DNA from: Oscillospiraceae bacterium
Lineage (GTDB): Bacteria > Bacillota > Clostridia > Oscillospirales > Oscillospiraceae
Length of the DNA: 64,000 nt
Direction of reading: 5' to 3'
NCBI GenBank assembly: GCA_022846095.1
Contig: AP025583.1
Coordinates: 3,807,279-3,871,278 of the forward strand
In this document: in pieces, positions 53,245 through 62,724 of the stretch
Layout: every line of letters begins with the position of its first letter
Numbering within the stretch: the first letter of the stretch is position 1
Program-made: the position numbers and the translations under genes
The notes under the pieces: model-generated
Database searches by the model: none
What the model saw: the letters and a program-made list of their open reading frames with translations, nothing else
What the model was told of the DNA's origin: nothing

Positions 53245-54246
53245 TTGGCAACAAAGATCAGAGATACGGACTATCTGAGCATCTCCACCCGCATCCGGGC
53301 CATGGAAAACCGGCTGCTGACGCGGGAGCGCATGGAGCGTATGCTGGAGGCCCGCACCGACGAGGAGGCGGCCAAGATCCTGGCCGAGTGCGGCTACGGC
53401 GAGCTGGGCGCGGTGACCCACGCCGCGCTGGACGAGCTGCTCTCCCGCGCCCGCAGCGAGCTGTACCGGGATCTGAGCACGGCGGTGCCCAACCCGGACA
53501 TCGTGGACGTGTTCCGCCTGAAATACGACTACCACAACGCCAAGGTGCTGCTCAAGGCCCAGGCCGTGGGCACCGACGCCGAGCGGCTGCTGGTGGAGGG
53601 CGGGCGCTGGAGCGCCGCCGAACTGCTGGAATCCTTCCGGCATGACGACTGGAGGCAGCTGCCCGAGCGCATGCGCCGCGCCATCGACGAGGCGAAGGAG
53701 CTTTTAAACGCGGGGGGCGACCCCCAGCTGGCCGACTTCGCCCTGGACCGGGCCTATTTTGAGGAGATGCGCGCCGCCGCCAAGGACTCGGGCAGCGCCT
53801 TCCTCCGTGGGTACGTGGCCCTGCTGATCGACGCCACCAACCTGCGCTCCGCCGTCCGGGCCGCCCGGATGGGCAAGGGCGCGGAGTTTTTGGCCCAGGT
53901 GCTCATCCCCGGCGGCAGCGTGTCCGAGCGCACCCTGGCCTCGGCCAAGGGCGCCGATCTGGGGCAGGTGTTCCGCACGGGCCGCCTGGCCGACGCGGCC
54001 GCCCTGGGGGCCTCCCTCACCGCCCCCGGCAGCGGCGGCCTGACCGCCTTCGAGCGTATGTGCGACGACGCGGTGATGGACTATCTGGCCCAGGCCCGGC
54101 GCGTCCCCTTCGGGGAGCAGCCGGTGGTGGGCTACCTGTGCGCGCGGGAGAGCGAGCTGACCGCCATCCGCACCATCATGTCGGGCCGTATGGCGGGCCT
54201 GAGCGCCGATACCATCCGGGAAAGGCTGCGTGAGGCATATGTGTAG
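53245..54246 (+). CDS. ntpC: V-type ATP synthase subunit C
   Basis: This 333-residue, largely helical V1/V0 connector (V0 subunit d type) contains 'STRIRAMENRLLTRERMERM', 'VFRLKYDYHNAKVLLKAQAV' and the C-terminal 'VVGYLCARESELTAIRTIMS'. The start is TTG 53245 behind AAAAAAGGAGG. The last two motifs are typical of the central rotor adaptor between the K ring and the D/F shaft. A short perfect hairpin (54247-54268) lies between this gene and the next. Confidence 0.92.
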   Translation: MATKIRDTDYLSISTRIRAMENRLLTRERMERMLEARTDEEAAKILAECGYGELGAVTHAALDELLSRARSELYRDLSTAVPNPDIVDVFRLKYDYHNAKVLLKAQAVGTDAERLLVEGGRWSAAELLESFRHDDWRQLPERMRRAIDEAKELLNAGGDPQLADFALDRAYFEEMRAAAKDSGSAFLRGYVALLIDATNLRSAVRAARMGKGAEFLAQVLIPGGSVSERTLASAKGADLGQVFRTGRLADAAALGASLTAPGSGGLTAFERMCDDAVMDYLAQARRVPFGEQPVVGYLCARESELTAIRTIMSGRMAGLSADTIRERLREAYV

Positions 54247-54293
54247 GGCCCGATGCCCACATCGGGCCGGCCTGGAAAGGTTGCGTGAAGCAG

Positions 54294-54608
54294 ATGAGTA
54301 GCTATAAAATCGCGGTCCTTGGCGACAAGGACAGCGTGCTGGGCTTTAAGGCCCTGGGGCTGGACGTGTTCCCCGCCGAGAACGTGGAGGAGGCGAAAAC
54401 CGTCCTCCACACCCTCGCCCGCGGCAGCTACGCGGTGGTCTACCTCACCGAGCAGTACGCCGCCGAGATGAGGGCGGAGATCGACCGCTACAAGGATGAG
54501 CTGACCCCCGCCATCATCCTTATCCCCGGCAAGGACGGCTCCCTGGGCATCGGCCAGGCCGCGGTCAAGAGCGCCGTGGAGCGCGCCGTGGGCGCGGACA
54601 TCCTATAG
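54294..54608 (+). CDS. V-type ATP synthase subunit F
   Basis: This 104-residue protein has a Rossmann-like fold: 'YKIAVLGDKDSVLGFKALGL', 'YAVVYLTEQYAAEM' and 'PAIILIPGKDGSLGIGQAAV'. It sits on the central shaft with subunit D. Start: the ATG at 54294 gives the usual N-terminus; a GTG at 54285 is closer to GGAAAGG and cannot be excluded. The 124 bases after it hold a MITE-like insertion before subunit A. Confidence 0.92.
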   Translation: MSSYKIAVLGDKDSVLGFKALGLDVFPAENVEEAKTVLHTLARGSYAVVYLTEQYAAEMRAEIDRYKDELTPAIILIPGKDGSLGIGQAAVKSAVERAVGADIL

Positions 54609-54623
54609 CCCCTTCCGGGGCTG

Positions 54624-54708
54624 AATTGATAATTGAAAATTGAGAATGGAGCGTGGACTCCGCCGCCTTTTTTCTCCATTATCAATTATCAATTGTCCAT
54701 TAACAATT
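54624..54708. mobile_element. MITE-like inverted-repeat element inside the V-ATPase operon
   Basis: About 85 bases consist of AATTGATAATTG…AATGGAG on the left and CTCCATTATCAATT…AACAATT on the right, forming long imperfect terminal inverted repeats around a 20-base centre. The building blocks match the flanks of the four-helix-bundle cassette at 38314-38753. The element separates subunits F and A, which are normally adjacent, but leaves the subunit A ribosome-binding site intact. Confidence 0.7.
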
Positions 54709-54732
54709 GATCCGAAAGAAGGTCGATATATT

Positions 54733-56508
54733 TTGACTAGCGGAAAGATCGTAAAAGTCTCCGGCCCGCTGGTGGTTGCCACCGGCCTGGCGGACGCCAA
54801 CATGGCAGACGTGGTCCGCGTGGGCGAACAGCGCCTGATCGGCGAGATCCTCACCATGAACGGCGACTCCGCCTCCATCCAGGTCTACGAGGAGACCTCC
54901 GGCCTGGGCCCCGGCGCGTCGGTGGAGACCACCGGCTCCCCCCTGGCGGTGGAGCTTGGGCCCGGCCTTATCGAGAACATCTACGACGGCATCCAGCGCC
55001 CGCTGGAGGAGATCATGAAGCGGGCCGGGGCCACCATCACCCGCGGCATCGAGGTGCCCGCCATCTCCCGGGAGAAGAAGTGGCATTTTGAGCCCACCGT
55101 CAAGGCGGGCGACAAGGTGGAGGGCGGCGACGTCATCGGCACCGTGCGGGAGACCCCCGTGGTGGTGCACAAGATTATGGTGCCCCCCAAGATGCGCGGC
55201 ACCATCGACACCATCCTCTCCGGCGACTTCACCGTGGAGGAGACCGTGGCCGTGCTGAGCGACGAAAACGGCGACAAGCGCCCCCTGACCATGATGCAGA
55301 AGTGGCCCGTCCGCGTGGGCCGGCCCTACAAGCACAAGTACCCCCCCACCGCCCCCCTGCTCTCCGGCCAGCGCATCGTGGACACCATGTTCCCCATCGC
55401 CAAGGGCGGCACCGCGGCCATCCCCGGCCCCTTCGGCTCGGGCAAGACCGTCATGCAGCACCAGCTGGCCAAGTGGTCGGACGTGGACATCGTGGTCTAC
55501 ATCGGCTGCGGCGAGCGCGGCAACGAGATGACCGACGTGCTGCGGGAGTTCCCCGAGCTGAAGGACCCCCGCACCGGCGAGTCCCTGATGAAGCGCACCG
55601 TGCTCATCGCCAACACCTCCGACATGCCCGTGGCCGCCCGTGAGGCCTCCATCTACACCGGCATCACCATCGCCGAGTATTTCCGCGACATGGGCTACGA
55701 CGTGGCCGTCATCGCCGACTCCACCTCCCGCTGGGCCGAGGCCCTGCGCGAGATGTCCGGCCGTCTGGAGGAGATGCCCGGCGAGGAGGGCTACCCCGCC
55801 TACCTGTCCTCCCGCCTGGCCCAGTTCTACGAGCGCGCGGGCAGCGTGGAGTGCATCACCTCCCAGGGCGAGCGCCGGGGCTCCCTGACCGCCGTGGGCG
55901 CGGTCTCCCCCCCGGGCGGCGACCTGTCCGAGCCCGTCAGCCAGGGCACCATGCGCATCGTCAAGGTATTCTGGGCCCTGGACGCCTCCCTGGCCTACCG
56001 CCGCCACTTCCCCGCCATCAACTGGCTCAACTCCTACTCCCTGTATCTGGACTCCCTCAAGCCCTGGTTCGACGAGAAGCTGGGCAAGGAGTTCTTGGTG
56101 GACCGCGACAAGGCCATGAGCATCCTCCAGGAGGAGGAGAGCCTGAACGAGATCGTGCAGCTCGTCGGCAAGGACTCCCTGTCCCCCTCCGACCAGCTCA
56201 CCCTGGAGACCGCCAAGATGATCCGCGAGGACTTTTTGCAGCAGAACTCCTTCGTGGACATCGACTGCTACTCCAGCTACGAGCGGCAGAAAAAGCTGTT
56301 GGGCATGATCCTGAGCTACGACAAGCTTTGCCGCGCCGCCATCGACAAGGGCGCGCCGGTGATGGAGCTGTTCGAGATCGCCGCCCGCGAGCGCATCGGC
56401 CGCGCCAAGAGCGTGCCCGACGAGACCTGCATGCAGGTGTACGACGAGATCGCCGCCGAGATGGCGCGGGAGATTGACGCCATTGCCGAGAGAGGGGGGC
56501 AGGACTGA
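54733..56508 (+). CDS. ntpA: V-type ATP synthase catalytic subunit A
   Basis: This 591-residue catalytic subunit has the N-terminal barrel '[20 protein letters not shown]' and the non-homologous region (about 115-185, '[20 protein letters not shown]'). The P-loop is '[17 protein letters not shown]' (about 230), followed by '[20 protein letters not shown]' and '[20 protein letters not shown]'. TTG 54733 is chosen as start: it follows AAGAAGGTC, gives a normal length and excludes the MITE-like sequence, which the frame also runs through from 54640. It hydrolyses or makes ATP at interfaces with subunit B. Confidence 0.96.
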   Translation: MTSGKIVKVSGPLVVATGLADANMADVVRVGEQRLIGEILTMNGDSASIQVYEETSGLGPGASVETTGSPLAVELGPGLIENIYDGIQRPLEEIMKRAGATITRGIEVPAISREKKWHFEPTVKAGDKVEGGDVIGTVRETPVVVHKIMVPPKMRGTIDTILSGDFTVEETVAVLSDENGDKRPLTMMQKWPVRVGRPYKHKYPPTAPLLSGQRIVDTMFPIAKGGTAAIPGPFGSGKTVMQHQLAKWSDVDIVVYIGCGERGNEMTDVLREFPELKDPRTGESLMKRTVLIANTSDMPVAAREASIYTGITIAEYFRDMGYDVAVIADSTSRWAEALREMSGRLEEMPGEEGYPAYLSSRLAQFYERAGSVECITSQGERRGSLTAVGAVSPPGGDLSEPVSQGTMRIVKVFWALDASLAYRRHFPAINWLNSYSLYLDSLKPWFDEKLGKEFLVDRDKAMSILQEEESLNEIVQLVGKDSLSPSDQLTLETAKMIREDFLQQNSFVDIDCYSSYERQKKLLGMILSYDKLCRAAIDKGAPVMELFEIAARERIGRAKSVPDETCMQVYDEIAAEMAREIDAIAERGGQD

Positions 56509-57887
56509 TGATCCGTGAATACAAGACGATTCAGGAGGTCAACGGCCCCCTGATGATGGTGCGCAAGGTCCAGGGCGTCACCTACGACGAGCTGGCCGAA
56601 ATCGAGCTGCCCGACGGCAGCGTGCGCCGCTGCAAGGTGCTGGAGGTCAACGGCGACAACGCCGTGGTCCAGCTCTTCGAGGCCAGCGCGGGCATCAACC
56701 TGAAGGACTCCAAGATCCGCTTTCTGGGCCACCCGCTGGAGCTGGCCGTGTCCGGCGACATGCTGGGGCGCGTCTTCAACGGCATGGGCCACCCCATCGA
56801 CGGCGGCCCCGAGATTCTGGCCGAGGAGCACCGGGACATCAACGGCCTGGCCATGAACCCCGCCGCCCGCGACTACCCCAACGAGTTTATCCAGACCGGC
56901 ATCTCCACCATCGACGGCCTGAACACCCTGGTGCGCGGCCAGAAGCTGCCCATCTTCTCCGGCTCCGGCCTGCCCCACGCCGCCCTGGCCGCCCAGATCG
57001 CCCGCCAGGCCAAGGTTCTGGACGGCGCGTCCAACTTCGCGGTGGTCTTTGCCGCCATCGGCATCACCTTCGAGGAGTCGGACTTCTTCATCCAGGAGTT
57101 CAAGCGCACCGGCGCCATCGACCGCACCGTGCTCTTCACCAACCTGGCCAACGACCCCGCCGTCGAGCGTATCGCCACCCCCCGTATGGCCCTCACCGCC
57201 GCGGAGTACCTGGCCTTCGAGAAGGGTATGCACGTGCTGGTCATCCTCACCGACATCACCAACTACGCCGAGGCGCTGCGCGAGGTTTCGGCGGCCAAGA
57301 AGGAGGTCCCGGGCCGCCGCGGCTACCCCGGCTACCTGTACACCGACCTGGCCACCATGTACGAGCGCGCCGGCCGCCGCCTGGGCAGCCCCGGCTCCAT
57401 CACCATGATCCCCATCCTCACCATGCCCGAGGACGACAAGACCCACCCCATCCCCGACCTGACCGGGTATATCACCGAGGGGCAGATCATCCTCTCCCGC
57501 GAGCTGTACCGCAAGGGCATCATTCCCCCCGTGGACGTGCTGCCCTCCCTGTCCCGCCTGAAGGACAAGGGCATCGGCCAGGGCAAGACCCGGGAGGACC
57601 ACGCGGGTACCATGAACCAGCTCTTCGCCGCGTACTCCACCGGCAAGGAGACCAAGGAGCTCATGAGCATCCTGGGCGAGGCCGCCCTCTCCCCCACCGA
57701 TCTGCTGTACGCCAAGTTTGCCGACGAGTTTGAGAAGCGCTACGTGAGCCAGGGCACCGAGGAGAACCGCTCCATTGAGGAGACCCTCGACCTGGGCTGG
57801 GAGCTGCTGTCCATCCTCCCGACTTCCGAGCTCAAGCGCATCAAGCCGGAGCTGATTGAGAAGTACCTCCCGAAAAAGGAGGGGTAA
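56508..57887 (+). CDS. ntpB: V-type ATP synthase subunit B
   Basis: This 459-residue non-catalytic subunit contains '[20 protein letters not shown]', '[20 protein letters not shown]' (the degenerate P-loop position), '[20 protein letters not shown]' and '[20 protein letters not shown]'. The start ATG shares one base with the subunit A stop. It supplies the arginine finger to the catalytic site of A. Length and order are standard. Confidence 0.96.
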   Translation: MIREYKTIQEVNGPLMMVRKVQGVTYDELAEIELPDGSVRRCKVLEVNGDNAVVQLFEASAGINLKDSKIRFLGHPLELAVSGDMLGRVFNGMGHPIDGGPEILAEEHRDINGLAMNPAARDYPNEFIQTGISTIDGLNTLVRGQKLPIFSGSGLPHAALAAQIARQAKVLDGASNFAVVFAAIGITFEESDFFIQEFKRTGAIDRTVLFTNLANDPAVERIATPRMALTAAEYLAFEKGMHVLVILTDITNYAEALREVSAAKKEVPGRRGYPGYLYTDLATMYERAGRRLGSPGSITMIPILTMPEDDKTHPIPDLTGYITEGQIILSRELYRKGIIPPVDVLPSLSRLKDKGIGQGKTREDHAGTMNQLFAAYSTGKETKELMSILGEAALSPTDLLYAKFADEFEKRYVSQGTEENRSIEETLDLGWELLSILPTSELKRIKPELIEKYLPKKEG

Positions 57888-57890
57888 GCC

Positions 57891-58604
57891 ATGCCGGCCA
57901 TCAACGTAAACCCCACCCGTATGGAGCTCACCCGCCTGAAGGGGCGGCTCAAGACCGCCGTGCGCGGCCACAAGCTCCTGAAGGATAAGCGCGACGAGCT
58001 GATGAAGCAGTTCCTGGACGTGGTGCGGGAAAACCGCGCCCTGCGCCAGAAGGTGGAGGACGCCCTCATGCAGGCCCACGGGTCCTTTACCGTGGCCTCC
58101 GCGGTCATGTCGTCCGAGATGCTGGAGCAGTCCCTGCTCTACCCCAAGCAGGCGGTGGAGCTGGACATGGGCTTCCAGAACATCATGTCGGTCAACGTGC
58201 CAGTATACCACTTCAAGACCAAGAGCGACGACGCGGGGGAAATCTACCCCTACGGCTTCGCCACCACCTCCGGCGAGCTGGACGACGCGGTGGACGCCCT
58301 GGCCAACATCTTTCAGGATATGCTGCGCCTGGCCCAGATTGAAAAGACCTCCCAGCTGCTGGCCGAGGAGATCGAGAAGACCCGGCGGCGCGTCAACGCC
58401 CTGGAGTACGTCAAGATCCCCCAGATGCAGGAGGCCATCAAGTATATCTCCATGAAGCTGGACGAGAACGAGCGCGCCTCCACCATCCGCCTGATGAAGG
58501 TGAAGGATATGCTCCTCAAGCAGGCCATCGAGGAGAAGCGTGAGATGGACGCCAAGGCGGTCGAGGCCTTCGGCGGGCATCTGGACGACCCCGGAATAGT
58601 ATAA
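57891..58604 (+). CDS. ntpD: V-type ATP synthase subunit D (central shaft)
   Basis: This 237-residue protein has two long helices expected to form the rotor coiled coil. The first is 'INVNPTRMELTRLKGRLKTA' and the second 'LLAEEIEKTRRRVNALEYVK', with the conserved 'IPQMQEAIKYISMKLDENER'. Start ATG at 57891 follows AAAAAGGAGGGG. It is the last gene of the operon and is followed by a strong terminator. Confidence 0.95.
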   Translation: MPAINVNPTRMELTRLKGRLKTAVRGHKLLKDKRDELMKQFLDVVRENRALRQKVEDALMQAHGSFTVASAVMSSEMLEQSLLYPKQAVELDMGFQNIMSVNVPVYHFKTKSDDAGEIYPYGFATTSGELDDAVDALANIFQDMLRLAQIEKTSQLLAEEIEKTRRRVNALEYVKIPQMQEAIKYISMKLDENERASTIRLMKVKDMLLKQAIEEKREMDAKAVEAFGGHLDDPGIV

Positions 58605-58634
58605 AGGACGGCTTGGCCATCTTTCGGAAAATGG

Positions 58635-58678
58635 AAAGCATGAGGGCGGTTCCCCGCAGGGAACCGCCCTCATGCTTT
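58635..58678. terminator. Terminator of the V-ATPase operon
   Basis: Perfect 20-base arms (58635-58654 and 58659-58678) close on CGCA. The right arm ends in TTT and the left arm starts with AAA, so it may also stop the convergent HD-domain gene, whose stop codon it touches. Confidence 0.9.
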
Positions 58679-60465
58679 TATAATACTTTCTTAAATTCAG
58701 CAACTAAATCGCGGGTAAAATTCCGAATGCTTACTTTCGACTTCCTGTTTTTTGGGTAGTAAAACAGATATACCAGTTTTCCGTCGCCAAGTGAATTGCT
58801 GGACAGGGTCGTGGAGACATCCTCCAGACGGCATTTATCGTTTCCATCGGGAAACATGATAAGAAGCTTTTGTACTTCTCCCTTAAAGAAGTTACTCTTA
58901 AAAAATGAGGCAGACAGTAATACAAGGTTGGTTTCTACGTTGTGTGCGGTGCAGACATGGATCAACGCCTCAAAACATCGCTTTTTCTTTTCGTGCGTAT
59001 CCGCCATGTTTTTGTGATTACTGGCCCTAGCGGCGTTGATTTCCTCGTCAATTTCACGAATCGCCGACTCGTTCACTTCAACACTGGTGCTCATTTGATT
59101 GCCGCACGTCATAATCGTGGCCATGGCTTTATTCATAAGCTTACGCTCACCGTCGTCAAACAAGTTTCTAAATTCGGCCTCGGATTTCCATACAGGAAGA
59201 CGGCGGGTATTCCTGCTGAAATACTCCTCTGAATATGAAGTGCTGTATACATTTTTCATATAATGGATCAAATCCGCATCCCCAAGATAGCGCACGTGCA
59301 TGCTTCCAAATGTACTCCCCTGTTTTGTAAGGGAGTCGTAGCTAAAAAGGGTCGATTTGGCATCAGGATAATCCGCTTTAATTTTTTCCTCAATGTGTAT
59401 GATAGACTTTTCGAGCAAAAAACTATCATATAAGATGGTGGGATGGCCTTGGATCCATTTCTTTTCATTGTCATGGGCGTATACGGCATTTTCGATGACA
59501 CTGATTGCATTCTTATGGAAACCGATTGTAAAATTGTAATCATCCTCGAAAACGATGACAATCCCTTTCAAAAGGCGCTCATAATCCACCGATACGCTTT
59601 GGTAGCCCATAGTACTGGCATCCCTTATGATGTAGTCCAGCCTATCTACATCAATCACAGAGGAATGAAGCATTTTAATTAGGCAGTTTAACAACTGTTT
59701 TCTCTTAATTTCATCATGCTCCGCGGTATCCATGCTCAAGTAATCATCTCTACTCAGTAGATTTGCATCCGTGTATGTAGTACCGGTGATACAACGAGCA
59801 AAAAAAGATTTGTCAAGATCATCCCGAAAGTAAGCCTGATTTCCACCAAACGCCTCAATTGCGACGATGCAGCTCATAATCTCATGAGGCGCCGGGTTTT
59901 CGCCTGCCGATGTAAGAAAGACGGGGTCACTTGTTAAGTACGAGAGATGTTTGCGGTAATTATACTTTTTGGCATCCTCTAAATTTTGTTTGGCATCTGC
60001 GCGCTCTTTACCTGTACCAGCTTGGTCAATTTTCTGTTGAAATACCTCTGCATCATATGGCAGCAGCTTCTCACTTTTACTGGTGCGGTAAAATTCCTCT
60101 CCGGTATGCGAAAACGGGGAATGTCCCACATCATGTAGCAAGCAAGCCAGCTCAAACAAAAACTGATACCTTTTCCATTCCTCAACTTGAAATAAACCCC
60201 TGAGTTCGCCGAGAATGTTAGTCTTCTGCTGCTCATGGTATAAAAGCGATTTCTCCAGTGCGGAAAACGCCATTTTCCCCAGATGATAAACGCCAATCGA
60301 ATGGACAAAACGGTTATGCAGGGAGGCGGGATAGAGGGGCGCATAGCTTGTTTGACGGATGTTCCTCAATCTTTGGAATGTATCTGTATCAATAATGTCA
60401 TATACAATATCTTCATCCAGTTCGATATATCCGTAAACCGGATCCTTTATTTTTTTCGTACTCAA
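58678..60465 (-). CDS. HD-domain protein, SAMHD1/dNTPase-like
   Basis: This 595-residue protein has the N-terminal signature of dNTP triphosphohydrolase-like HD proteins: 'IKDPVYGYIELDEDIVYDII', 'FQRLRNIRQTSYAPLYPASL', then metal ligands in 'RFVHSIGVYHL' and 'ACLLHDVGHSPFSHTGEEF'. The distal Asp is in 'HSSVIDVDRLDYIIRD'. The C-terminal 250 residues are not recognised. The TTG start at 60465 overlaps the stop of the upstream gene (TTGA), so the two are coupled. Both genes are much more AT-rich than the ATPase operon beside them, a sign of transfer. Possible roles are nucleotide depletion in defence or housekeeping nucleotide hydrolysis. Confidence 0.8.
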   Translation of the reverse strand: MSTKKIKDPVYGYIELDEDIVYDIIDTDTFQRLRNIRQTSYAPLYPASLHNRFVHSIGVYHLGKMAFSALEKSLLYHEQQKTNILGELRGLFQVEEWKRYQFLFELACLLHDVGHSPFSHTGEEFYRTSKSEKLLPYDAEVFQQKIDQAGTGKERADAKQNLEDAKKYNYRKHLSYLTSDPVFLTSAGENPAPHEIMSCIVAIEAFGGNQAYFRDDLDKSFFARCITGTTYTDANLLSRDDYLSMDTAEHDEIKRKQLLNCLIKMLHSSVIDVDRLDYIIRDASTMGYQSVSVDYERLLKGIVIVFEDDYNFTIGFHKNAISVIENAVYAHDNEKKWIQGHPTILYDSFLLEKSIIHIEEKIKADYPDAKSTLFSYDSLTKQGSTFGSMHVRYLGDADLIHYMKNVYSTSYSEEYFSRNTRRLPVWKSEAEFRNLFDDGERKLMNKAMATIMTCGNQMSTSVEVNESAIREIDEEINAARASNHKNMADTHEKKKRCFEALIHVCTAHNVETNLVLLSASFFKSNFFKGEVQKLLIMFPDGNDKCRLEDVSTTLSSNSLGDGKLVYLFYYPKNRKSKVSIRNFTRDLVAEFKKVL

Positions 60466-60833
60466 ACGGCAACACCGAGCTCCCGGATGGCATCCGGTGC
60501 CATAAATGCATCGACTAGTTTGACACTCATAGTCCACCTGAAGTAACTCTTCAGGTCATCAGGATTTACGGCGTCTTTCAGCTTAAAAATTCCCTGCCCT
60601 GCACCGCCGAAGTCAACTTCAAAAAATTCGGAGTAATTTTCCACCATGTCAATCTGATACTTTTTAGATAACAAAAGTACGGCTTCCTCGCCGGACTGCT
60701 GCTGTAGGAGCCGGACTATCTGCAGGCCATAACGAACTAGGGTATCGAATGAAACCTCCCGTTTACCACTCTTATCCATCAGCTCAATCAGTGCGTTTGC
60801 AGCCAAGCTTTCAATACCAATAAACGTATACAT
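60462..60833 (-). CDS. Hypothetical partner of the HD-domain protein
   Basis: This 123-residue protein of unrecognised family starts 'MYTFIGIESLAANALIELMD', has a helical region 'LVRYGLQIVRLLQQQSGEEA' and ends with 'SYFRWTMSVKLVDAFMAPDA'. No membrane segment or metal motif is present. Its stop overlaps the TTG start of the HD gene, so the two are translated together in a fixed ratio. It may be a regulatory or substrate-delivery subunit; this is an inference. It shares the low GC of the HD gene. Confidence 0.65.
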   Translation of the reverse strand: MYTFIGIESLAANALIELMDKSGKREVSFDTLVRYGLQIVRLLQQQSGEEAVLLLSKKYQIDMVENYSEFFEVDFGGAGQGIFKLKDAVNPDDLKSYFRWTMSVKLVDAFMAPDAIRELGVAV

Positions 60834-61016
60834 TATTTATTGCCCCCTAAGTTATTTTGTGGTGTCGCCACCATAACGACGATCTACTGTCTCATGCTGT
60901 GTCGCTGATTTCTTTGATGGAATTCCTGTATCGTAATTACAGGGGAAAAAGCAGATACATTTCTATTATATATAATTGTGGTGTCCAAAGCAAGCGATTT
61001 TTACTCCACAAATATT

Positions 61017-61050
61017 GCTCGCCGGAGGAGGCATCCCTCCTCCGGCGAGC
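61017..61050. terminator. GC-rich hairpin between the HD unit and the ferritin-like gene
   Basis: Fifteen-base arms (61017-61031, 61036-61050) flank CATC. It begins 31 bases beyond the ferritin-like stop codon on the minus strand. The rest of 60834-61080 has no gene and is AT-rich. Confidence 0.7.
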
Positions 61051-61080
61051 GATATTGTACCAGCGGTATGTAGGCTGGGA

Positions 61081-61848
61081 TCAGCAGAGCTGCTCCAGCA
61101 CCCCGCGCAGAAGCCACGCGTGGGCGTTCTCGTCCCCGGCCAGCTCCACGTAGAGCTCCCGCAGGCAGGGGTCGGTGCACTCCTCCGCGGCGGCCAGGTA
61201 GGCGGCCTCGCCCCGCTGCTCCTCCGCAAAGCGGTCCCGCAGGGCCCCGAGGAAGGTGCCCACCGGCATGGGCTGGGCCCGGTCCACGGGGAGGTAGCGC
61301 ACCCCGGAGATCAGGAAATAAGCGGTGGACAGCCGTTTGGCGTGCCGCCGCTCGTCGGCCGCAATGGTGGACAGCACCCTGGCGCCGCCGCTCTGGGCGC
61401 GGCGGGCGAGGAGCTGGTAGGTGCGCCAGTCGCACAGCTCACTGTCGATAAAAGCCTGGAGCTGCGCGCCGTACACGGCGGAGGAGGAGCCCAGGCAGGG
61501 CACGCCGTCCTCCGCCGCCTCCATCCGGGGCTGCGGGCAGGCCGGCTCCACCAGGGCCGGAGGCGCGCAGCAGGGATCGGGCACAAACATATCCGGCAGG
61601 GGCATGGCCGCGCAGGGGTCCGGCTCCGGGTCGGGCGGCGCGGCGCAGGGGTCGGCGCCGGGGGTCACGCAGGGGTTGGACGGGGTGGACGCGGCCGTGG
61701 GCGCCGCCCGGCCGCCGGGCTCCAGGGTGAAGGGGCAGTCCGGCCGGTCCTCGGGCATGACCCGCCGCCACACCCGCTCGAAAACCTCGCGGTCGCACAC
61801 GCCGTCAGGCGACAGCACAGCGCCGCAGGGCAGCTTATCTTGTTCCAT
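61081..61848 (-). CDS. Ferritin-like domain protein with Cys/Pro-rich N-terminus
   Basis: This 255-residue protein has two distinct halves. Residues about 35-110 are low-complexity, with repeated DPC(A/C)APP-like units (nine or more cysteines and many prolines). Residues about 125-255 look like a ferritin-like four-helix bundle: 'LQAFIDSELCDWRTYQLLAR', 'TIAADERRHAKRLSTAYFL', 'FAEEQRGEAAYLAAAEE' and 'ELAGDENAHAWLLRG'. The E/ExxH-type ligands suggest a di-iron or similar metal centre. There is no signal peptide. The Cys/Pro-rich arm may cross-link, as in spore-coat proteins, or bind metal; both are inferences. It is divergent from sufC. Confidence 0.7.
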   Translation of the reverse strand: MEQDKLPCGAVLSPDGVCDREVFERVWRRVMPEDRPDCPFTLEPGGRAAPTAASTPSNPCVTPGADPCAAPPDPEPDPCAAMPLPDMFVPDPCCAPPALVEPACPQPRMEAAEDGVPCLGSSSAVYGAQLQAFIDSELCDWRTYQLLARRAQSGGARVLSTIAADERRHAKRLSTAYFLISGVRYLPVDRAQPMPVGTFLGALRDRFAEEQRGEAAYLAAAEECTDPCLRELYVELAGDENAHAWLLRGVLEQLC

Positions 61849-61919
61849 GGCATTTGCCTCCTAATCTCAGTGGATTTCAGTCCATACTATGCAATGAGGG
61901 GAAGAAATGCCCCGGAGCC

Positions 61920-61948
61920 TTGTAATCCCTGTCAAAGGGTGGTATAAT
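61920..61948 (+). promoter_or_regulatory. Promoter of the sufC operon
   Basis: TTGTAA (61920-61925), a 17-base spacer and a perfect TATAAT (61943-61948) place the transcription start about 35 bases before the sufC ATG. Confidence 0.7.
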
Positions 61949-61989
61949 AACTAATCCTAGAGAATTACAGTACAAAGGAGCAACGGCTT

Positions 61990-62721
61990 ATGCTGGAAAT
62001 CAAGGGCCTAACCTATCAGGTTCAGAGCGAGGGCGAGGAGCTGGGCATCCTGAACGACGTGTCCCTCACTGTGGAGGACAACAAATTCGTCGTCATCACC
62101 GGGCCCAACGGGGGCGGCAAGACCACCCTGGCGCGGGCCATTATGGGCCTTATCCAGCCCACGGGGGGCAGCATCCGCTGGAACGGCGAGGACGTGACCC
62201 ACAAGTCCATCACCGAGCGCGCCCGCCTGGGCATCAGCTACGGCTTTCAGCAGCCCCCCCGCTTCAAGGGCCTGCGGGTGCGGGATCTGCTCTCCCTGGC
62301 CTCGGGCCGGGCGGATTTGACCCACGAGGAGGGCTGCCAGTATCTGACCAAGGTCGGACTGTGCGCCCACGACTATATCGACCGCGAGGTGGACGCCTCC
62401 CTCTCCGGCGGCGAGGTCAAGCGCATCGAGATCGCCACCATCCTGGCCCGCAGGGCGGGACTGATGATCTTTGACGAGCCGGAGGCGGGCATCGACCTGT
62501 GGTCCTTCGCCCGGCTGACCGACACCTTCAAGGCCATCCACGCCAGGCGGGAGGCCACCCTGCTGGTCATCTCCCACCAGGAGCGGATCATCGATCTGGC
62601 CGACGAGATTGTGATGATCCAGGAGGGCAAGGTGGCCAAGCACGGCCCCAAGGAGGAGATTTTCCCCCAGATCCTGGCCAACACGGTGGCCGGGTGCAGC
62701 TATATGAACGGGGAGGCGTAG
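61990..62721 (+). CDS. sufC: Fe-S cluster assembly ATPase SufC
   Basis: This 243-residue ABC-type ATPase has Walker A 'GPNGGGKTTLARAIMG', 'GFQQPPRFKG' as the SufC Q-loop variant, signature 'LSGGEVKRIEIATILARRAG', Walker B 'LMIFDEPEAGIDLW' and switch 'LVISHQERI'. It works with the SufB/D-like protein directly downstream, which it overlaps closely, to build Fe-S clusters on a scaffold. The ATG at 61990 follows AAAGGAGC. Many users of such clusters lie in this window, such as the 2Fe-2S hydroxylase. Confidence 0.94.
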   Translation: MLEIKGLTYQVQSEGEELGILNDVSLTVEDNKFVVITGPNGGGKTTLARAIMGLIQPTGGSIRWNGEDVTHKSITERARLGISYGFQQPPRFKGLRVRDLLSLASGRADLTHEEGCQYLTKVGLCAHDYIDREVDASLSGGEVKRIEIATILARRAGLMIFDEPEAGIDLWSFARLTDTFKAIHARREATLLVISHQERIIDLADEIVMIQEGKVAKHGPKEEIFPQILANTVAGCSYMNGEA

Positions 62722-62724
62722 GGT

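Noticed and set aside
56316-58703. 795-codon open frame on the minus strand
   Set aside because: It is antisense to V-ATPase subunits A, B and D and is rich in Leu, Gly, His and Val without motifs. The plus-strand genes carry clear family signatures.
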